Source: Leptolyngbya sp. PCC 6406
GTDB taxonomy: Bacteria > Cyanobacteriota > Cyanobacteriia > Phormidesmidales > Phormidesmidaceae
Length of the DNA stretch: 64,000 nucleotides
Reading direction: 5' to 3'
Assembly (NCBI RefSeq): GCF_000332095.2
Contig: NZ_KI913949.1
Coordinates: 1,539,286-1,603,285 of the forward strand
Shown in pieces: positions 17,555-28,079 of this stretch. Each line of letters starts with the position of its first letter. Position 1 is the first letter of the stretch. The notes beneath the pieces are model-generated. The model had not been told where the DNA came from and did not search any database. It worked only from the letters and a program-made list of their open reading frames with translations. Both the position numbers and the translations under genes were made by a program.

Positions 17555-17815
17555 GTGATAGCTTCAAACCTGTTAAGCGTTGCATTCCGTAACGGAGACA
17601 TAATAAGCGTGTTGGCATTCTCTGAGCATTCTACTGAAGCAATCGACGCATCCCGCGAAGCTTGCAGCGATTATGTGGCTCATCTTCAGCTTCACATGAC
17701 CCTCCAAGCTCGTAACCTTGTGCCTTCCTTGAGTCAAAAGAGTGATCGCCGCGAGATCTTGCTCCACCAGACCCAGGCCAATTTTGAGAAGATGGTGTCT
17801 CGACAAGGGTTCTAG
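17555..17815 (+). CDS. Possible small protein, unknown
   Basis: 86 codons from a GTG at 17555, with no clear ribosome binding site. The translation ends SQKSDRREILLHQTQANFEK and has a moderately helical, charged character. No family recognised. The only support is that it fills most of an otherwise empty 630-base region and is followed 70 nt later by a strong hairpin. The opposite strand is also open here, so this is a weak call. Confidence 0.3.
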   Translation: MIASNLLSVAFRNGDIISVLAFSEHSTEAIDASREACSDYVAHLQLHMTLQARNLVPSLSQKSDRREILLHQTQANFEKMVSRQGF

Positions 17816-17884
17816 GGCTGGATGCAATGGCCCTTGGGGGTGAGTCTTTGACTATTGCCATCACCAGTATTTCTCAATGCAAAC

Positions 17885-17918
17885 CAAGAGGGGGTGTAGC
17901 AATGCTATACCCCCTCTT
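17885..17918 (+). terminator. Long hairpin, probable terminator
   Basis: CAAGAGGGGGTGTAGC and GCTATACCCCCTCTTG pair over 16 bp with one internal G-T pair around an AAT loop. Only a weak T-rich tail follows (TGTGTGAT). It lies between the small ORF at 17555 and trmB, so it may insulate trmB. Confidence 0.6.
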
Positions 17919-18049
17919 GTGTGATACCCCATTATTGTGATGAGCCCTTAGCTTATAGACGCTCATAATTCTGGGGCGGAGTTGCGATCGCACTCCATCA
18001 CGAATTACCGTAGGGCTCCGAGCCATTTGCGGGTATGTGGAGGTGTTTT

Positions 18050-18682
18050 TTGGCCCTTATTCGTGTTCGTCAGCACGTTAATCCCCTCAGCAACAAATAC
18101 CAGGGCATCCCTGCCCTGCCAGATTGGGGCACCCTCTATCCTCAACCTGAGCAGCCCCTACACCTGGATATTGGCTCCGCTAAGGGCCATTTTCTACGCC
18201 AGATGGCGACCCACTACCCCGACTGGAACTTTCTGGGTTTAGAGATTCGTGCCCCCTTGGTGGACTACTGTCTACGACAGCGTGACGAGGCGGGACAGCA
18301 TAACTTGCATTTTCTCTTCTGCAACGCCAATACCTCCCTACAGCCCCTCTTGGCCAGTCTGCCCCCCGCAACGCTGCAACGGGTCAGCATCCAATTCCCC
18401 GATCCCTGGTTCAAAAAGCGCCATCAAAAGCGCCGCGTCGTGCAGCCCGAATTAGTGGCTTGCCTTGCCGCTGTTCTTCCCTCTGGCGGTGACATCGTCC
18501 TACAATCCGATGTTCTAGACGTGGCGGTAGACATGAGCGATCGCTTTGCTGAACACCCAGGCTTCTATCAAACCCCTGAGTCCTGGCTACCCACTAGTCC
18601 CTTCCCGGCTCAGACAGATCGGGAAGAGGTCACATTGGGGAAGGGGCTACCGGTATATCGGGCGATCTTTGTGAAGAAGTAG
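18050..18682 (+). CDS. trmB: tRNA (guanine-N7-)-methyltransferase
   Basis: 210 residues from TTG 18050, preferred over ATG 18035 because GGAGGT at 18039-18044 is placed correctly for the TTG and would lie inside the longer frame. Homologues also begin with ALVRVRQHVNPLS. It methylates G46 of tRNA using S-adenosylmethionine. Motifs visible: HLDIGSAKGHFL (SAM loop), LGLEIR, QFPDPWFKKRHQKRR (catalytic/tRNA-binding signature) and a C-terminal TDREE-like region (QTDREEVTLGKGLPVYRAIF). It is normal in length and intact. Confidence 0.95.
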   Translation: MALIRVRQHVNPLSNKYQGIPALPDWGTLYPQPEQPLHLDIGSAKGHFLRQMATHYPDWNFLGLEIRAPLVDYCLRQRDEAGQHNLHFLFCNANTSLQPLLASLPPATLQRVSIQFPDPWFKKRHQKRRVVQPELVACLAAVLPSGGDIVLQSDVLDVAVDMSDRFAEHPGFYQTPESWLPTSPFPAQTDREEVTLGKGLPVYRAIFVKK

Positions 18683-18798
18683 AAGGGGATAGCTGCCCCG
18701 GCAGCGAGGCGAGGGGAGCAGTAGGCGCGCAGCCGCGACAGTTTCAACCGATACAGGCAGAGACAGATTCACTGGCAGTGCTGATTGGACAAAAGGCC

Positions 18799-19284
18799 AT
18801 GACCGCAAAAATCTTGCAAATCAGCATCTCCCCTGGAGGAGTGCCCAAAACTGCCATTCCCGAGGTCGAGGTAACCGAGACCGGACTGGTGGGGGATGGC
18901 CACAACGCCCCCGACATCCATGGTGGCCTAGAAAAGGCGGTGTGCCTCTGGTCCCAGGAAGTGATCCAGCAGTTGCGGGCCGAAGGCCATGCCCTGGCAC
19001 CGGGCTCTGCCGGGGAAAATGTCACCCTCACCGGGTTGGACTGGGCGGCAATCGGGCCAGGAGTCCGGCTGAAATTAGGAGACACCGTGCTATTGGAGGT
19101 AGTCAGCTACACCACCCCCTGCCGAAAAAATATGCGCTGGTTCAGCGACAAGCGCTATAGCCGTATCAGCCAGAAGCATTATCCTGGCTCTAGCCGAGTT
19201 TATGCCCGAGTCTTGCAACCGGGCCAGATCAAGACCGGGGACAAGGTTAAGGTTCTAGGGACACCAGCAGCTTCGGAGCGCTGA
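18799..19284 (+). CDS. MOSC domain-containing protein (YiiM-like)
   Basis: 161 residues from ATG 18799 (MTAKILQISISPGGVPK); seven extra in-frame codons upstream are less likely. A single MOSC domain shows VTETGLVGDGH, HGGLEKAVCLWS, PGSAGENVTLTGLDW, LRLGD-like VRLKLGDTVLLEV and the conserved cysteine in TTPCRKN. MOSC proteins bind molybdenum cofactor or act in sulfur/N-hydroxylated-base reduction; stand-alone bacterial members resemble YiiM, a 6-N-hydroxylaminopurine reductase partner. It is followed, 4 nt later, by a methyltransferase pseudogene. Confidence 0.88.
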   Translation: MTAKILQISISPGGVPKTAIPEVEVTETGLVGDGHNAPDIHGGLEKAVCLWSQEVIQQLRAEGHALAPGSAGENVTLTGLDWAAIGPGVRLKLGDTVLLEVVSYTTPCRKNMRWFSDKRYSRISQKHYPGSSRVYARVLQPGQIKTGDKVKVLGTPAASER

Positions 19285-19288
19285 AATC

Positions 19289-19596
19289 ATGAGCACTGTA
19301 GATCTCATTTTGGGAGACTGCTTATACCAAGTCCAGAAGTGGAGTTTTCCCGGTGGGAAAACTCCACTTCTGGACTTGGACAAGGTTTAGATCAGATAAC
19401 TCGGCTTCAAGACGAGGGAATCCATGCCGTATGCATAGATCCGCCCTATAGCCTAGTCGAGTTTTCCGCCAAAGAGATGACAAAGCCCAGGGCTGGACGC
19501 GGTGGGATATGGCGACTACCCCCCAGTTGGGATGGCTGCGACAGACGCCCTCTACCCAGAGATAGGGTATGGTGGGCTTGGAATTTTGAGGGATGA
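19289..19596 (+). pseudogene. DNA methyltransferase (N6/N4, DPPY type) remnant
   Basis: ATG 19289 begins MSTVDLILGDCL, the usual start of beta-class site-specific DNA methyltransferases. The frame is then broken by a 62-bp hairpin element (19325-19386). After it the frame resumes as DQITRLQDEGIHAVCIDPPY and SLVEFSAKEMTKPRAGRGG, then WRLPPSWDGCDRRPLPR, matching the family's DPPY catalytic motif and the following conserved block. Homology stops near 19560, so the C-terminal two-thirds are deleted. Removing the element and one TTA joins both parts exactly in frame. It was probably part of an ancient restriction-modification or orphan methylase locus. Confidence 0.8.
19325..19386. repeat. 62-bp hairpin element with perfect 25-bp stem
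   Basis: 19327-19351 and 19355-19379 are perfect reverse complements (start CCAAGTCCAGAAGTGG) separated by the 3-nt loop GGT. The element is flanked by TTA on both sides (19322-19324 and 19387-19389), consistent with a target duplication, and it interrupts the methyltransferase frame. Confidence 0.85.
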
Positions 19597-19599
19597 AGG

Positions 19600-20820
19600 A
19601 TGACCGCTAGGGCTTGGCGACAAGGCTTGCTGCTGTTATTGGCAGGCTTTTTGATGGCTGTGGGGGTGGCCTGTATTGGGGAGAGACAATTGGGGCCGGA
19701 GGTTACTGAATCGGTACCATCCGGTGTTGAGGAGGTTGAAGAGGTTGAGATCGCAACTTCCGCACCCCTACCCCCAGAAACCCAAGCCGTTCTCGACGGT
19801 TTGCCGGGGGGAGGGCTGTTTAACCCGCCCCGAGGCGATGTGCGACTAGTGGTAGTCAGCGATCTCAACGCTTCCTACGGTTCCATTACCTACGACCCCG
19901 AGGTAGATCAGGGCATCAGCCTCCTGCCCTTCTGGGCTCCTGACTTAGTGGCGTGCAGTGGCGACATGGTCGCAGGTCAGGACTTGAGCCTGTCAGAGGC
20001 CCAAATCAAGGCCATGTGGGATGGATTTGAAACCCATGTAGCCCGTCGGCTGCGGGCCTACAACCTGCCCTTTGGCTTTACCGTCGGCAACCACGACGCC
20101 TCCAGCGCCATAGGCAGCGGCGGTAAGTTCCTGTTCCAGAAGGATCGGGATCTAGCTTTCGACTACTGGGCCGTACCAGAACATGATCCAGGGGTGGAGT
20201 TTGTGGATCGCTTCGAGTTTCCCTTCTACTACACCTTTAAGCACGACGATGTTTTCTTCCTAGCCTGGGATGGCTCCTCCCACATAATTCCTGAGGATAA
20301 ACTGAGATGGGTGGAAACGGCCCTAGCCAGTGAAGCCGCCCAGGGGGCTAAACTACGGATCGTTCTGGGACATTTGCCCCTCTATGCGGTGGCAGTGGGT
20401 CGCAATGAGCCTGCTGAGGTGCTGGAGAATGCCGAAGCCCTCCAGACGCTTCTAGAGCGTTATGACGTGCACACCTACATCAGCGGCCACCACCACGCCT
20501 ACTACCCTGCCCACCGAGGCAATCTGCAACTGTTGCACATGGGTATTTTGGGCTCCGGTCCCCGCCCCTTGATCGATAGCAATCTCGCCCCCCGCAAGGC
20601 CATTACAGTCCTAGACATCAATTTTGCCGATCCCAATCTCACCACCTACACTACCTACGATGCCCAGACGCTGGAACTAATCGAGTTTGAACAACTGCCC
20701 CGATTCCTAGCGGGCCACAATGGCATGGTGCTACGGCGGGATGTGGATATGGACGAGCTACAGGCCACAGAGGTGGACTTTTGCCGTCAACGGCTGGGAG
20801 ACACCCTCTGTCACGCCTAA
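19600..20820 (+). CDS. Calcineurin-like metallophosphoesterase, predicted lipoprotein
   Basis: 406 residues. The N-terminus has a hydrophobic signal ending VGVAC at residue 25, a plausible lipobox, so it is probably lipid-anchored on the outer face of the membrane. The catalytic domain carries the five metal-binding blocks: VVVSDLNAS, ACSGDMVAG, TVGNHDAS, VLGHLPLYA and YISGHHHAYY. The first block has DLNAS where DxH is usual, so the first-site His may be replaced. The substrate is unknown (phosphomonoester or diester). AGG of GATGAAGG precedes the ATG. It is convergent with petH; a shared hairpin lies between them. Confidence 0.88.
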   Translation: MTARAWRQGLLLLLAGFLMAVGVACIGERQLGPEVTESVPSGVEEVEEVEIATSAPLPPETQAVLDGLPGGGLFNPPRGDVRLVVVSDLNASYGSITYDPEVDQGISLLPFWAPDLVACSGDMVAGQDLSLSEAQIKAMWDGFETHVARRLRAYNLPFGFTVGNHDASSAIGSGGKFLFQKDRDLAFDYWAVPEHDPGVEFVDRFEFPFYYTFKHDDVFFLAWDGSSHIIPEDKLRWVETALASEAAQGAKLRIVLGHLPLYAVAVGRNEPAEVLENAEALQTLLERYDVHTYISGHHHAYYPAHRGNLQLLHMGILGSGPRPLIDSNLAPRKAITVLDINFADPNLTTYTTYDAQTLELIEFEQLPRFLAGHNGMVLRRDVDMDELQATEVDFCRQRLGDTLCHA

Positions 20821-20939
20821 AGCGGCATCAGGGCAAAGAAAGCAGAAGTGAATCCTTCCGCATCTGTCAGTCCATAACCCTTTTCAGTGGCGGAGAGACA
20901 GCACGGTCACCCTCCATGGCGGCATAGCGGTATCCTAAA

Positions 20940-20980
20940 CACAACAACAGCCGAGGGAGTTTCCCTCGGCTGTTGTTGTG
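20940..20980. terminator. Bidirectional hairpin between convergent genes
   Basis: ACAACAACAGCCGAGGGA (20941-20958) pairs perfectly with 20962-20979 around a GTT loop; one more C-G pair extends it to 19 bp. It lies 120 nt after the phosphoesterase stop and before the convergent petH end. Confidence 0.75.
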
Positions 20981-21046
20981 CACTTTCAAAGGTCTAGAAA
21001 GGCTTGTGTAACGACACAATACCCACAGAATTTACACCTTGGTGTA

Positions 21047-22663
<1,617 letters not shown>

Positions 22664-22732
22664 TCAGAATGTGATGCCCGACGCATTTTGATGCCCCTTA
22701 AGGATGTTTTAGGGAATCTACCACTTCAGGAG

Positions 22733-23041
22733 CTACCACTTCAGGAGGTTGAACTGTTCCATATCCACCGTGTCCCGGTTGCGGTAAATGGAGAGGACAA
22801 TCGCCAGCCCCACCGCTGCCTCCGCCGCTGCGATGGAAATGACAAATACGGCAAACACCTGCCCCGTGGCCGTAGCAGGATCCAGATAGTTGGCAAAGGC
22901 CATGAGGTTCAAGTTGACCGCGTTCAACATCAACTCGATGGACATCAACACCCGAATCACATTACGGCTGGTCACCAGACCATAGATGCCGATACAAAAC
23001 AGGGCCGCTGCCAACAGCAGAAAATACTCTAGTTGAATCAT
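22733..23041 (-). CDS. ndhE: NAD(P)H-quinone oxidoreductase subunit 4L
   Basis: 102 residues, three transmembrane helices, NuoK family: [19 protein letters not shown], then [20 protein letters not shown] with the conserved membrane Glu, then [19 protein letters not shown] with the second Glu. It is part of the proton-pumping membrane arm of the cyanobacterial NDH-1 complex in thylakoids, serving cyclic electron flow, respiration and CO2 uptake. It is the last of four ndh genes, 31 nt after ndhG. Confidence 0.97.
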   Translation of the reverse strand: MIQLEYFLLLAAALFCIGIYGLVTSRNVIRVLMSIELMLNAVNLNLMAFANYLDPATATGQVFAVFVISIAAAEAAVGLAIVLSIYRNRDTVDMEQFNLLKW

Positions 23042-23072
23042 GGGTTTGAGGACGCTGTTTTAGGATGTTGGT

Positions 23073-23690
23073 TTAGGAGGCTTTAGAACTCTCAGAACCC
23101 GCCGCAGGGACCAATTCTCGCTGTCGCTCCGGCAGTTTCAGGGTGTCCACGGTACTACCTGTGGGTACGTCGTCGGGGATGTATTCGCGACGGGCAATAA
23201 TAATCGCTCCGACCAAAGCCATCAACAGCAACACCGAGGCCAGTTCAAAGGGCAGTAGGAAGTCACTGAAGAGATGCAGGCCGATCAATACCGTAGCGCC
23301 ATCTCCCGCCGCTGGCTCTGAAGACAGAGCCCAGGATGTGCCCAAGACCATACTGCTCAGGAGGGCAAAGAGCCCAAAGCAGACCACAGCGGTGGCGACA
23401 CGGCCAATCCAAGCGCGTGGGATAGGGGTAAAGTCCTCTTGCTTGTTGACCAGCATGATCCCAAATAGGATCAGGATATTGACAGCTCCCACGTACACCA
23501 GCACCTGGGCCGCCGCCACAAAACCGGCATTCAGGAGCAGATACAGGCCCGCCATACTAATAAACACCCCTCCCAACAAAAAGGCGGAGTAGACAATATT
23601 AGCGAGTAAGACCACCCCCAGCGCTGTGCCAATCATCATGGCCGCCAGCAGCCCGAAGGAAACGAGTTGAACCCCTTCTGCAAGTGTCAC
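23073..23690 (-). CDS. ndhG: NAD(P)H-quinone oxidoreductase chain 6
   Basis: 205 residues, NuoJ family with five transmembrane segments; recognisable blocks are YVGAVNILILFGIMLVNKQEDF, quoted here as YVGAVNILILFGIML and VNKQEDF, and a hydrophilic C-terminal tail (VDTLKLPERQRELVP). Membrane-arm subunit of NDH-1. It sits between ndhI (76 nt upstream) and ndhE in the conserved cyanobacterial order A-I-G-E. Confidence 0.97.
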   Translation of the reverse strand: MTLAEGVQLVSFGLLAAMMIGTALGVVLLANIVYSAFLLGGVFISMAGLYLLLNAGFVAAAQVLVYVGAVNILILFGIMLVNKQEDFTPIPRAWIGRVATAVVCFGLFALLSSMVLGTSWALSSEPAAGDGATVLIGLHLFSDFLLPFELASVLLLMALVGAIIIARREYIPDDVPTGSTVDTLKLPERQRELVPAAGSESSKAS

Positions 23691-23766
23691 GCAGTAAACC
23701 CCTTATTGAACGCTATTGACAGTACGGTTCCAGCCCAGAATTGGGCTGAGAATGGATTGATGCACC

Positions 23767-24378
23767 CTAGTTTTGCTCAGGGTCATTATCCGTCTTGGCT
23801 TGCGCCTCGGCCAAAATTTCTTGGGGCAGTTTGCCCGCCCGCCGAGAGCCCACTGGCAGATCGTGGGGATCCATGACGCCCTTGGGCAGGTAGGCTAACT
23901 CCCGCAGGGGAGTAACCATGGGATCTTGGGTCACCTTGTAGGGCAGACGTCCTAGGGCGACGTTGTCGTAGTTCAACTCATGGCGATCGTAGGCTGCTAG
24001 CTCGTACTCCTCAGTCATGGAGAGGCAGTTGGTGGGGCAATACTCGACGCAGTTGCCGCAAAAAATGCAGACACCAAAGTCGATGCTGTAGTGGTTTAGG
24101 GTCTTTTTCTTAGAGGCTTTGTCAAAGTCCCAATCTACGACGGGGAGATTGATGGGGCACACCCGCACGCAGACTTCGCAGGAGATGCACTTGTCAAACT
24201 CGAAGTGGATGCGTCCCCGGTAGCGTTCTGAGGGGATCAGCTTTTCGTAGGGATATTGAACGGTGACAGGACGCCGCCGCATGTGGTCAAAGGTGACGGA
24301 AAGACCTTGGCCAATATATTTGGCCGCTTGTAGGCTTTCCTGGGCATAGTCACCAACTTGCTTCAAAAAGTTCAGCAT
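23767..24378 (-). CDS. ndhI: NAD(P)H-quinone oxidoreductase subunit I, 2x[4Fe-4S] protein
   Basis: 203 residues. Two ferredoxin-type clusters are visible: [16 protein letters not shown] and [15 protein letters not shown]. The N-terminal [17 protein letters not shown] region is typical of the cyanobacterial/chloroplast subunit. It relays electrons in the peripheral arm of NDH-1. It lies 173 nt downstream of ndhA; that gap contains copy B of the 35-bp palindromic repeat. Confidence 0.97.
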   Translation of the reverse strand: MLNFLKQVGDYAQESLQAAKYIGQGLSVTFDHMRRRPVTVQYPYEKLIPSERYRGRIHFEFDKCISCEVCVRVCPINLPVVDWDFDKASKKKTLNHYSIDFGVCIFCGNCVEYCPTNCLSMTEEYELAAYDRHELNYDNVALGRLPYKVTQDPMVTPLRELAYLPKGVMDPHDLPVGSRRAGKLPQEILAEAQAKTDNDPEQN

Positions 24379-24474
24379 GGGACATCTCCGCAGCAGGTCA
24401 TCATCAGTCGCAATATCCCAATTTAGGGAAAATAGGGGAATTCACAATACAGGTCAACGTTCAGAGATGAAAGT

Positions 24475-24509
24475 GCGATGGCCCCTTTGGGCCGGTCTCT
24501 GACCATCGC
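24475..24509 (+). repeat. 35-bp palindromic repeat, copy B
   Basis: GCGATGGCCCCTTTGG..TGACCATCGC, identical to copy A in the opposite orientation. It is embedded in a larger inverted repeat: GAGATGAAAG (24464-24473) pairs with CTTTCATCTC (24520-24529). Located between ndhA and ndhI. Confidence 0.85.
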
Positions 24510-24551
24510 AGACCATCGCCCTTTCATCTCAAGCTAGGGCTGGTCTAGTCA

Positions 24552-25670
24552 CTATCCCCCAAAGGCAAAGGGGAAAGTAATTTTAAGCGCCGCCGTCAGC
24601 AGTAGATTGACCAGGGAAATCGGCAGCAAAAACTTCCAACCCAGATCCAAAAGCTGGTCAATACGGACCCGAGGCACTGTCCACCGCAGCAGCACCGCCA
24701 GAAATACCAGCAGGTACGCCTTCAGCACCGTCATCATGATCCCTAGGCCAGCGGTAATCACTTGCAGCCAAGGGGTCGTCTCGCTGACACCAATGAGATT
24801 GGCCAGCATCTCAACGGGAATTGGGAAGCCCCAGCCCCCCAGGTACAGCACCGAGAAAATCAGGGCCGACAGCACTAAGTTAACGTAGGAGCCGACATAG
24901 AAGAGGCCAAACTTCATGCCGGTGTACTCGGTTTGGTATCCGGCCACCAGTTCTTCCTCCGCCTCCGGCAGGTCAAAAGGAAGTCGCTCACATTCCGCCA
25001 GAGCCGCAATCCAGAAAATCACCAGGCCCACGGGCTGACGCCAGACATTCCAGCTCAGAATGCCATAGGTGGCCTGTTGATCGACAATGTCGATAGTGCT
25101 GAGGCTGTTGGACATCATGACGATGGCCAAAACTGACAATGCCAGGGGAATCTCGTAGCTAATGGACTGGGCCGCCGCTCTGAGCCCCCCCAGCAAAGAA
25201 TATTTGTTATTGGAAGAATAGCCCGACATCAACAGCCCGATGGGGGTAATGCTGGAGAGGGCAATCCATAGAAAAATGCCGATGCCCAAGTCCGTAATCA
25301 CCATGTGCTGCCCAAAGGGCACGATCAGAAAGGAGAAAAAGACTGGAATAACGACAATGGCTGGCCCGAGGGTGAACAGAATCGTGTCCGCCTTGGCCGG
25401 AACAATGTCTTCCTTAAACAGCAGCTTGATCCCATCCGCTGCTGCCTGGAGTGTTCCCAGAGGACCGGCATATTCTGGGCCAATACGTTGCTGTGCTGCC
25501 GCTGAAATTTTTCGCTCCAACCAAACGGTGACGAAAATACTGACGGTGGCTGCAATCAACACCAAGGTCATGGGAATGGGTAGCCAGATGGCCTTTGCTG
25601 CCCCAGCGGGTAGCCCCAACTGGACCAGTAGTTGAATAAAACTGCCTTGCAGGTCAATGCCTTGACTCAT
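24552..25670 (-). CDS. ndhA: NAD(P)H-quinone oxidoreductase subunit 1
   Basis: 372 residues, NuoH family, eight or more membrane helices. Diagnostic stretches are [22 protein letters not shown] (cited as [16 protein letters not shown]), [32 protein letters not shown]-type region (here [20 protein letters not shown]) and YLGGWGFP. It forms the junction of membrane and peripheral arms and part of the quinone chamber of NDH-1. First gene of the ndhA-I-G-E cluster. Confidence 0.98.
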   Translation of the reverse strand: MSQGIDLQGSFIQLLVQLGLPAGAAKAIWLPIPMTLVLIAATVSIFVTVWLERKISAAAQQRIGPEYAGPLGTLQAAADGIKLLFKEDIVPAKADTILFTLGPAIVVIPVFFSFLIVPFGQHMVITDLGIGIFLWIALSSITPIGLLMSGYSSNNKYSLLGGLRAAAQSISYEIPLALSVLAIVMMSNSLSTIDIVDQQATYGILSWNVWRQPVGLVIFWIAALAECERLPFDLPEAEEELVAGYQTEYTGMKFGLFYVGSYVNLVLSALIFSVLYLGGWGFPIPVEMLANLIGVSETTPWLQVITAGLGIMMTVLKAYLLVFLAVLLRWTVPRVRIDQLLDLGWKFLLPISLVNLLLTAALKITFPFAFGG

Positions 25671-25916
25671 GTAACCGCCCTTGTCAGCTCCCTATACTGT
25701 GCGTCTAATCTAGTGCGCGCCTAATCTAGTGCGCCCAACCCAATCTGGGCTTGAGGCCGCATCTATATAAACTGCATCTAGATTATATAGGCGAGATGCC
25801 GATGGACGAAGGTTGGGTATTGGGAGATGGGGTGTTTGGGTATTGGGGGATTAGGGGGTTACGATTCCCTATGGCCTATCCTGACAAGTAAAGTCTCTTC
25901 ACTTTCTTCTAGGTTC
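25671..25916. other. Divergent intergenic region ndhA / UbiA
   Basis: 246 bases. It contains short direct repeats (CTAATCTAGTGCGC twice near 25706-25735 and GGGTATTGG twice near 25814-25848) and an AT-rich segment ATCTATATAAACTGCATC near 25760 that could hold a promoter. No gene. Confidence 0.35.
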
Positions 25917-26801
25917 ATGGAAGCTTCTTCTGAATCCCGACCGGAGCCGACTTGGAGGGCGGTATTGCGCCTTATGCGCTGGGATAAACCGGCGGGACGC
26001 CTGATTTTACTGGTGCCTGCCCTGTGGGCCTTGGTGCTGGCGGCGCGGGGCATCCCGCCATTGCCGCTGTTGGGAGTCGTGGTCGTGGGGACGGTGGTGA
26101 CGAGTGCGGCGGGTTGCATTGTCAATGACCTGTGGGATCGCGATATTGATCCTCAGGTGGAACGGACTCGCACCCGTCCGTTGGCCTCGAAGTCTCTCTC
26201 GGTTCCAGTTGCGATCGCACTTGCGATCGCGGCTTTTCTCTGTGCCTATGGGTTAACGGGATACTTGAATGCCCTCAGCTACGGCCTCTGTGTCGCTGCG
26301 GTGCCCGTAATTGTGGTTTATCCCCTAGCCAAGCGGGTGTTTCCAGTGCCCCAACTGGTGTTGGCCATTGCCTGGGGCTTTGCGGTGTTGATTCCCTGGA
26401 CAGCGGTGACAGGGGCTTTGGAACTGGCGACTTGGTTGCTGTGGGGGGCAGTGGTTTTGTGGACCCTGGGCTTCGACACAGTCTACGCCATACCCGATCG
26501 CACCTTTGACGAAAAGTTGGGGGTCAACTCCAGCGCCCGCTTTTTTGGAGCCCACACCCCCCTGGCGGTGGGCAGTTTCTTTGTGGGCACCACAGCCCTG
26601 CTGGCCACCTTGGGAATCGTGATTGGGCTGGCTTGGCCCTACTGGCTCACCCTTGTCGCCGCCCTAGGGCTGTGGCTACGCCAGAGCTATCTCCTCAGCC
26701 GCTACAATCCTCCCCCTAAGCTGTACGGACAGATCTTTCGGCAAAATGTTGGCCTTGGGTTTTTGCTCTTGGCGGGGATGGGGTTGGGGATTTGGGTATG
26801 A
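25917..26801 (+). CDS. UbiA prenyltransferase, probable 4-hydroxybenzoate solanesyltransferase
   Basis: 294 residues from ATG 25917; the frame is open 30 codons further upstream but into repeats. It has eight or nine membrane helices and both Asp-rich metal/diphosphate motifs: NDLWDRDIDPQVERT and DTVYAIPDRTFDEKLGVNS. This pattern matches cyanobacterial 4-hydroxybenzoate polyprenyltransferase (plastoquinone biosynthesis; Synechocystis slr0926 type), rather than chlorophyll synthase or homogentisate transferase. It would act in the thylakoid or plasma membrane. It is divergent from the ndh cluster, whose complex uses plastoquinone. Confidence 0.88.
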   Translation: MEASSESRPEPTWRAVLRLMRWDKPAGRLILLVPALWALVLAARGIPPLPLLGVVVVGTVVTSAAGCIVNDLWDRDIDPQVERTRTRPLASKSLSVPVAIALAIAAFLCAYGLTGYLNALSYGLCVAAVPVIVVYPLAKRVFPVPQLVLAIAWGFAVLIPWTAVTGALELATWLLWGAVVLWTLGFDTVYAIPDRTFDEKLGVNSSARFFGAHTPLAVGSFFVGTTALLATLGIVIGLAWPYWLTLVAALGLWLRQSYLLSRYNPPPKLYGQIFRQNVGLGFLLLAGMGLGIWV

Positions 26802-26805
26802 GGGT

Positions 26806-26836
26806 GTGTATAGCCTAACGGCATTCAAGAAAGGCG
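26806..26836. repeat. 31-bp dispersed repeat, copy 2
   Basis: Exact inverse of 12436-12466, starting 5 nt after the UbiA stop. Downstream is a small palindrome, GATGCCGAAGGCATC, at about 26858-26872. Confidence 0.7.
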
Positions 26837-26974
26837 GAGCCTGCCCGTTCGCGTAGCGATGCCGAAGGCATCAGGGCTTGGGTGTGAGGGTGTGAGGTGC
26901 TTCATCTACAACTCCCTGGACAGCTTTCGTTAAGATAAGAACTGTAAACCCATTCCTTACCTGAGTCCCTTGCC

Positions 26975-28000
26975 ATGGCCGCCGCTGTTCACATCGAAGG
27001 CTTACGGAAGCGATATGGCACCGTCGAAGCGGTGAAGGACGTTTCCCTCACCATTGAGCCGGGGGAAATCTTTGGCCTCCTGGGGCCAAATGGGGCGGGT
27101 AAAACGACGACGATCCGCTGCCTTTGCACCCTCACGGCCCCCGATAGTGGCACGGTATTGATCAACGGGGTTTCTGTGCTGGACAATCCCCGTTTGGCGC
27201 GGCAATGTCTCGGCTACATTGCCCAGGAGGTCGCCCTAGACAAGATGTTGACGGGGCGGGAACTCTTGCAACTCCAGGCGGCGCTGTACCACATTCCCGC
27301 TAAGGTAGCCCGCGATCGCATTCAGCAAATGGTGGAGCTACTGGAGCTTCAAGACTGGGCTGATCGTCAATCCGGCACCTATTCCGGCGGACTCAAAAAG
27401 CGACTAGACCTAGCCCTGGGGTTATTGCACCAGCCCGATGTCCTAGTGCTGGATGAACCCACCGTGGGCCTGGATATTGAAACCCGATCGGCGGTATGGC
27501 AGTTTTTGCGCCAGTTGCAGCACAGCGGCACCACCATTCTGATCACCAGCCACTATTTAGAAGAGGTGGATGCCCTGGCTAACCGGGTCGCCATCATTGA
27601 CAACGGCGTGGTCATCGCCACTGGCACCCCAAACGAGCTGAAGGATCGCATCGGCGGCGATCGCATCACCCTGCGCCTGCGAGAATTCACCCCCGCCCCC
27701 GAAGCCGAGCAAGCCAAGACCCTGCTGCAACAGCTTCCCTGTGTGCAGAACGTGATCGTGAATAGCGCCCAGGGTAATTCCCTCAACCTCGTGGTGGCGG
27801 CGCAAACTGATGCCCTGATGACGGTACAGCAATCCCTCAAAGCAGCAGGCTTTCCTACCTTTGGCATCGCCCAGTCCCGTCCCAGCCTAGATGATGTCTA
27901 CCTTGCTGCGACAGGTCGCACCCTAATCGACGCCGAAATGGCGGCAGCGGGCAACCGCGACCTCAAAGCGGAGCGCAAGCAGGCCATGAAGGGGGCCTAG
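26975..28000 (+). CDS. ABC-2 type exporter, ATP-binding protein (DrrA-like)
   Basis: 341 residues. Nucleotide-binding domain with Walker A GPNGAGKTTT, Q-loop IAQEVALD, signature YSGGLKKRLDL, Walker B VLVLDEPTVGLD and H-loop TSHYLEE. The C-terminal 110 residues match the DrrA-type extension (ALMTVQQSLKAAGF, RPSLDDVYLAATGR). It energises export of a lipid, drug or polysaccharide through the partner permease encoded 79 nt downstream. The substrate is unknown. Confidence 0.93.
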   Translation: MAAAVHIEGLRKRYGTVEAVKDVSLTIEPGEIFGLLGPNGAGKTTTIRCLCTLTAPDSGTVLINGVSVLDNPRLARQCLGYIAQEVALDKMLTGRELLQLQAALYHIPAKVARDRIQQMVELLELQDWADRQSGTYSGGLKKRLDLALGLLHQPDVLVLDEPTVGLDIETRSAVWQFLRQLQHSGTTILITSHYLEEVDALANRVAIIDNGVVIATGTPNELKDRIGGDRITLRLREFTPAPEAEQAKTLLQQLPCVQNVIVNSAQGNSLNLVVAAQTDALMTVQQSLKAAGFPTFGIAQSRPSLDDVYLAATGRTLIDAEMAAAGNRDLKAERKQAMKGA

Positions 28001-28079
28001 GGACAGTCAAAGTGCAGACTTGCAAAATTCCGAATTCAAAACCCCAGGTCACAAGTCAAAACGTTTCCCGATAAAACCC

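Noticed and set aside
19339-19596. 85-codon frame beginning inside the hairpin element
   Set aside because: Its start lies in the inserted palindrome; the rest is the methyltransferase remnant, better described as a pseudogene.
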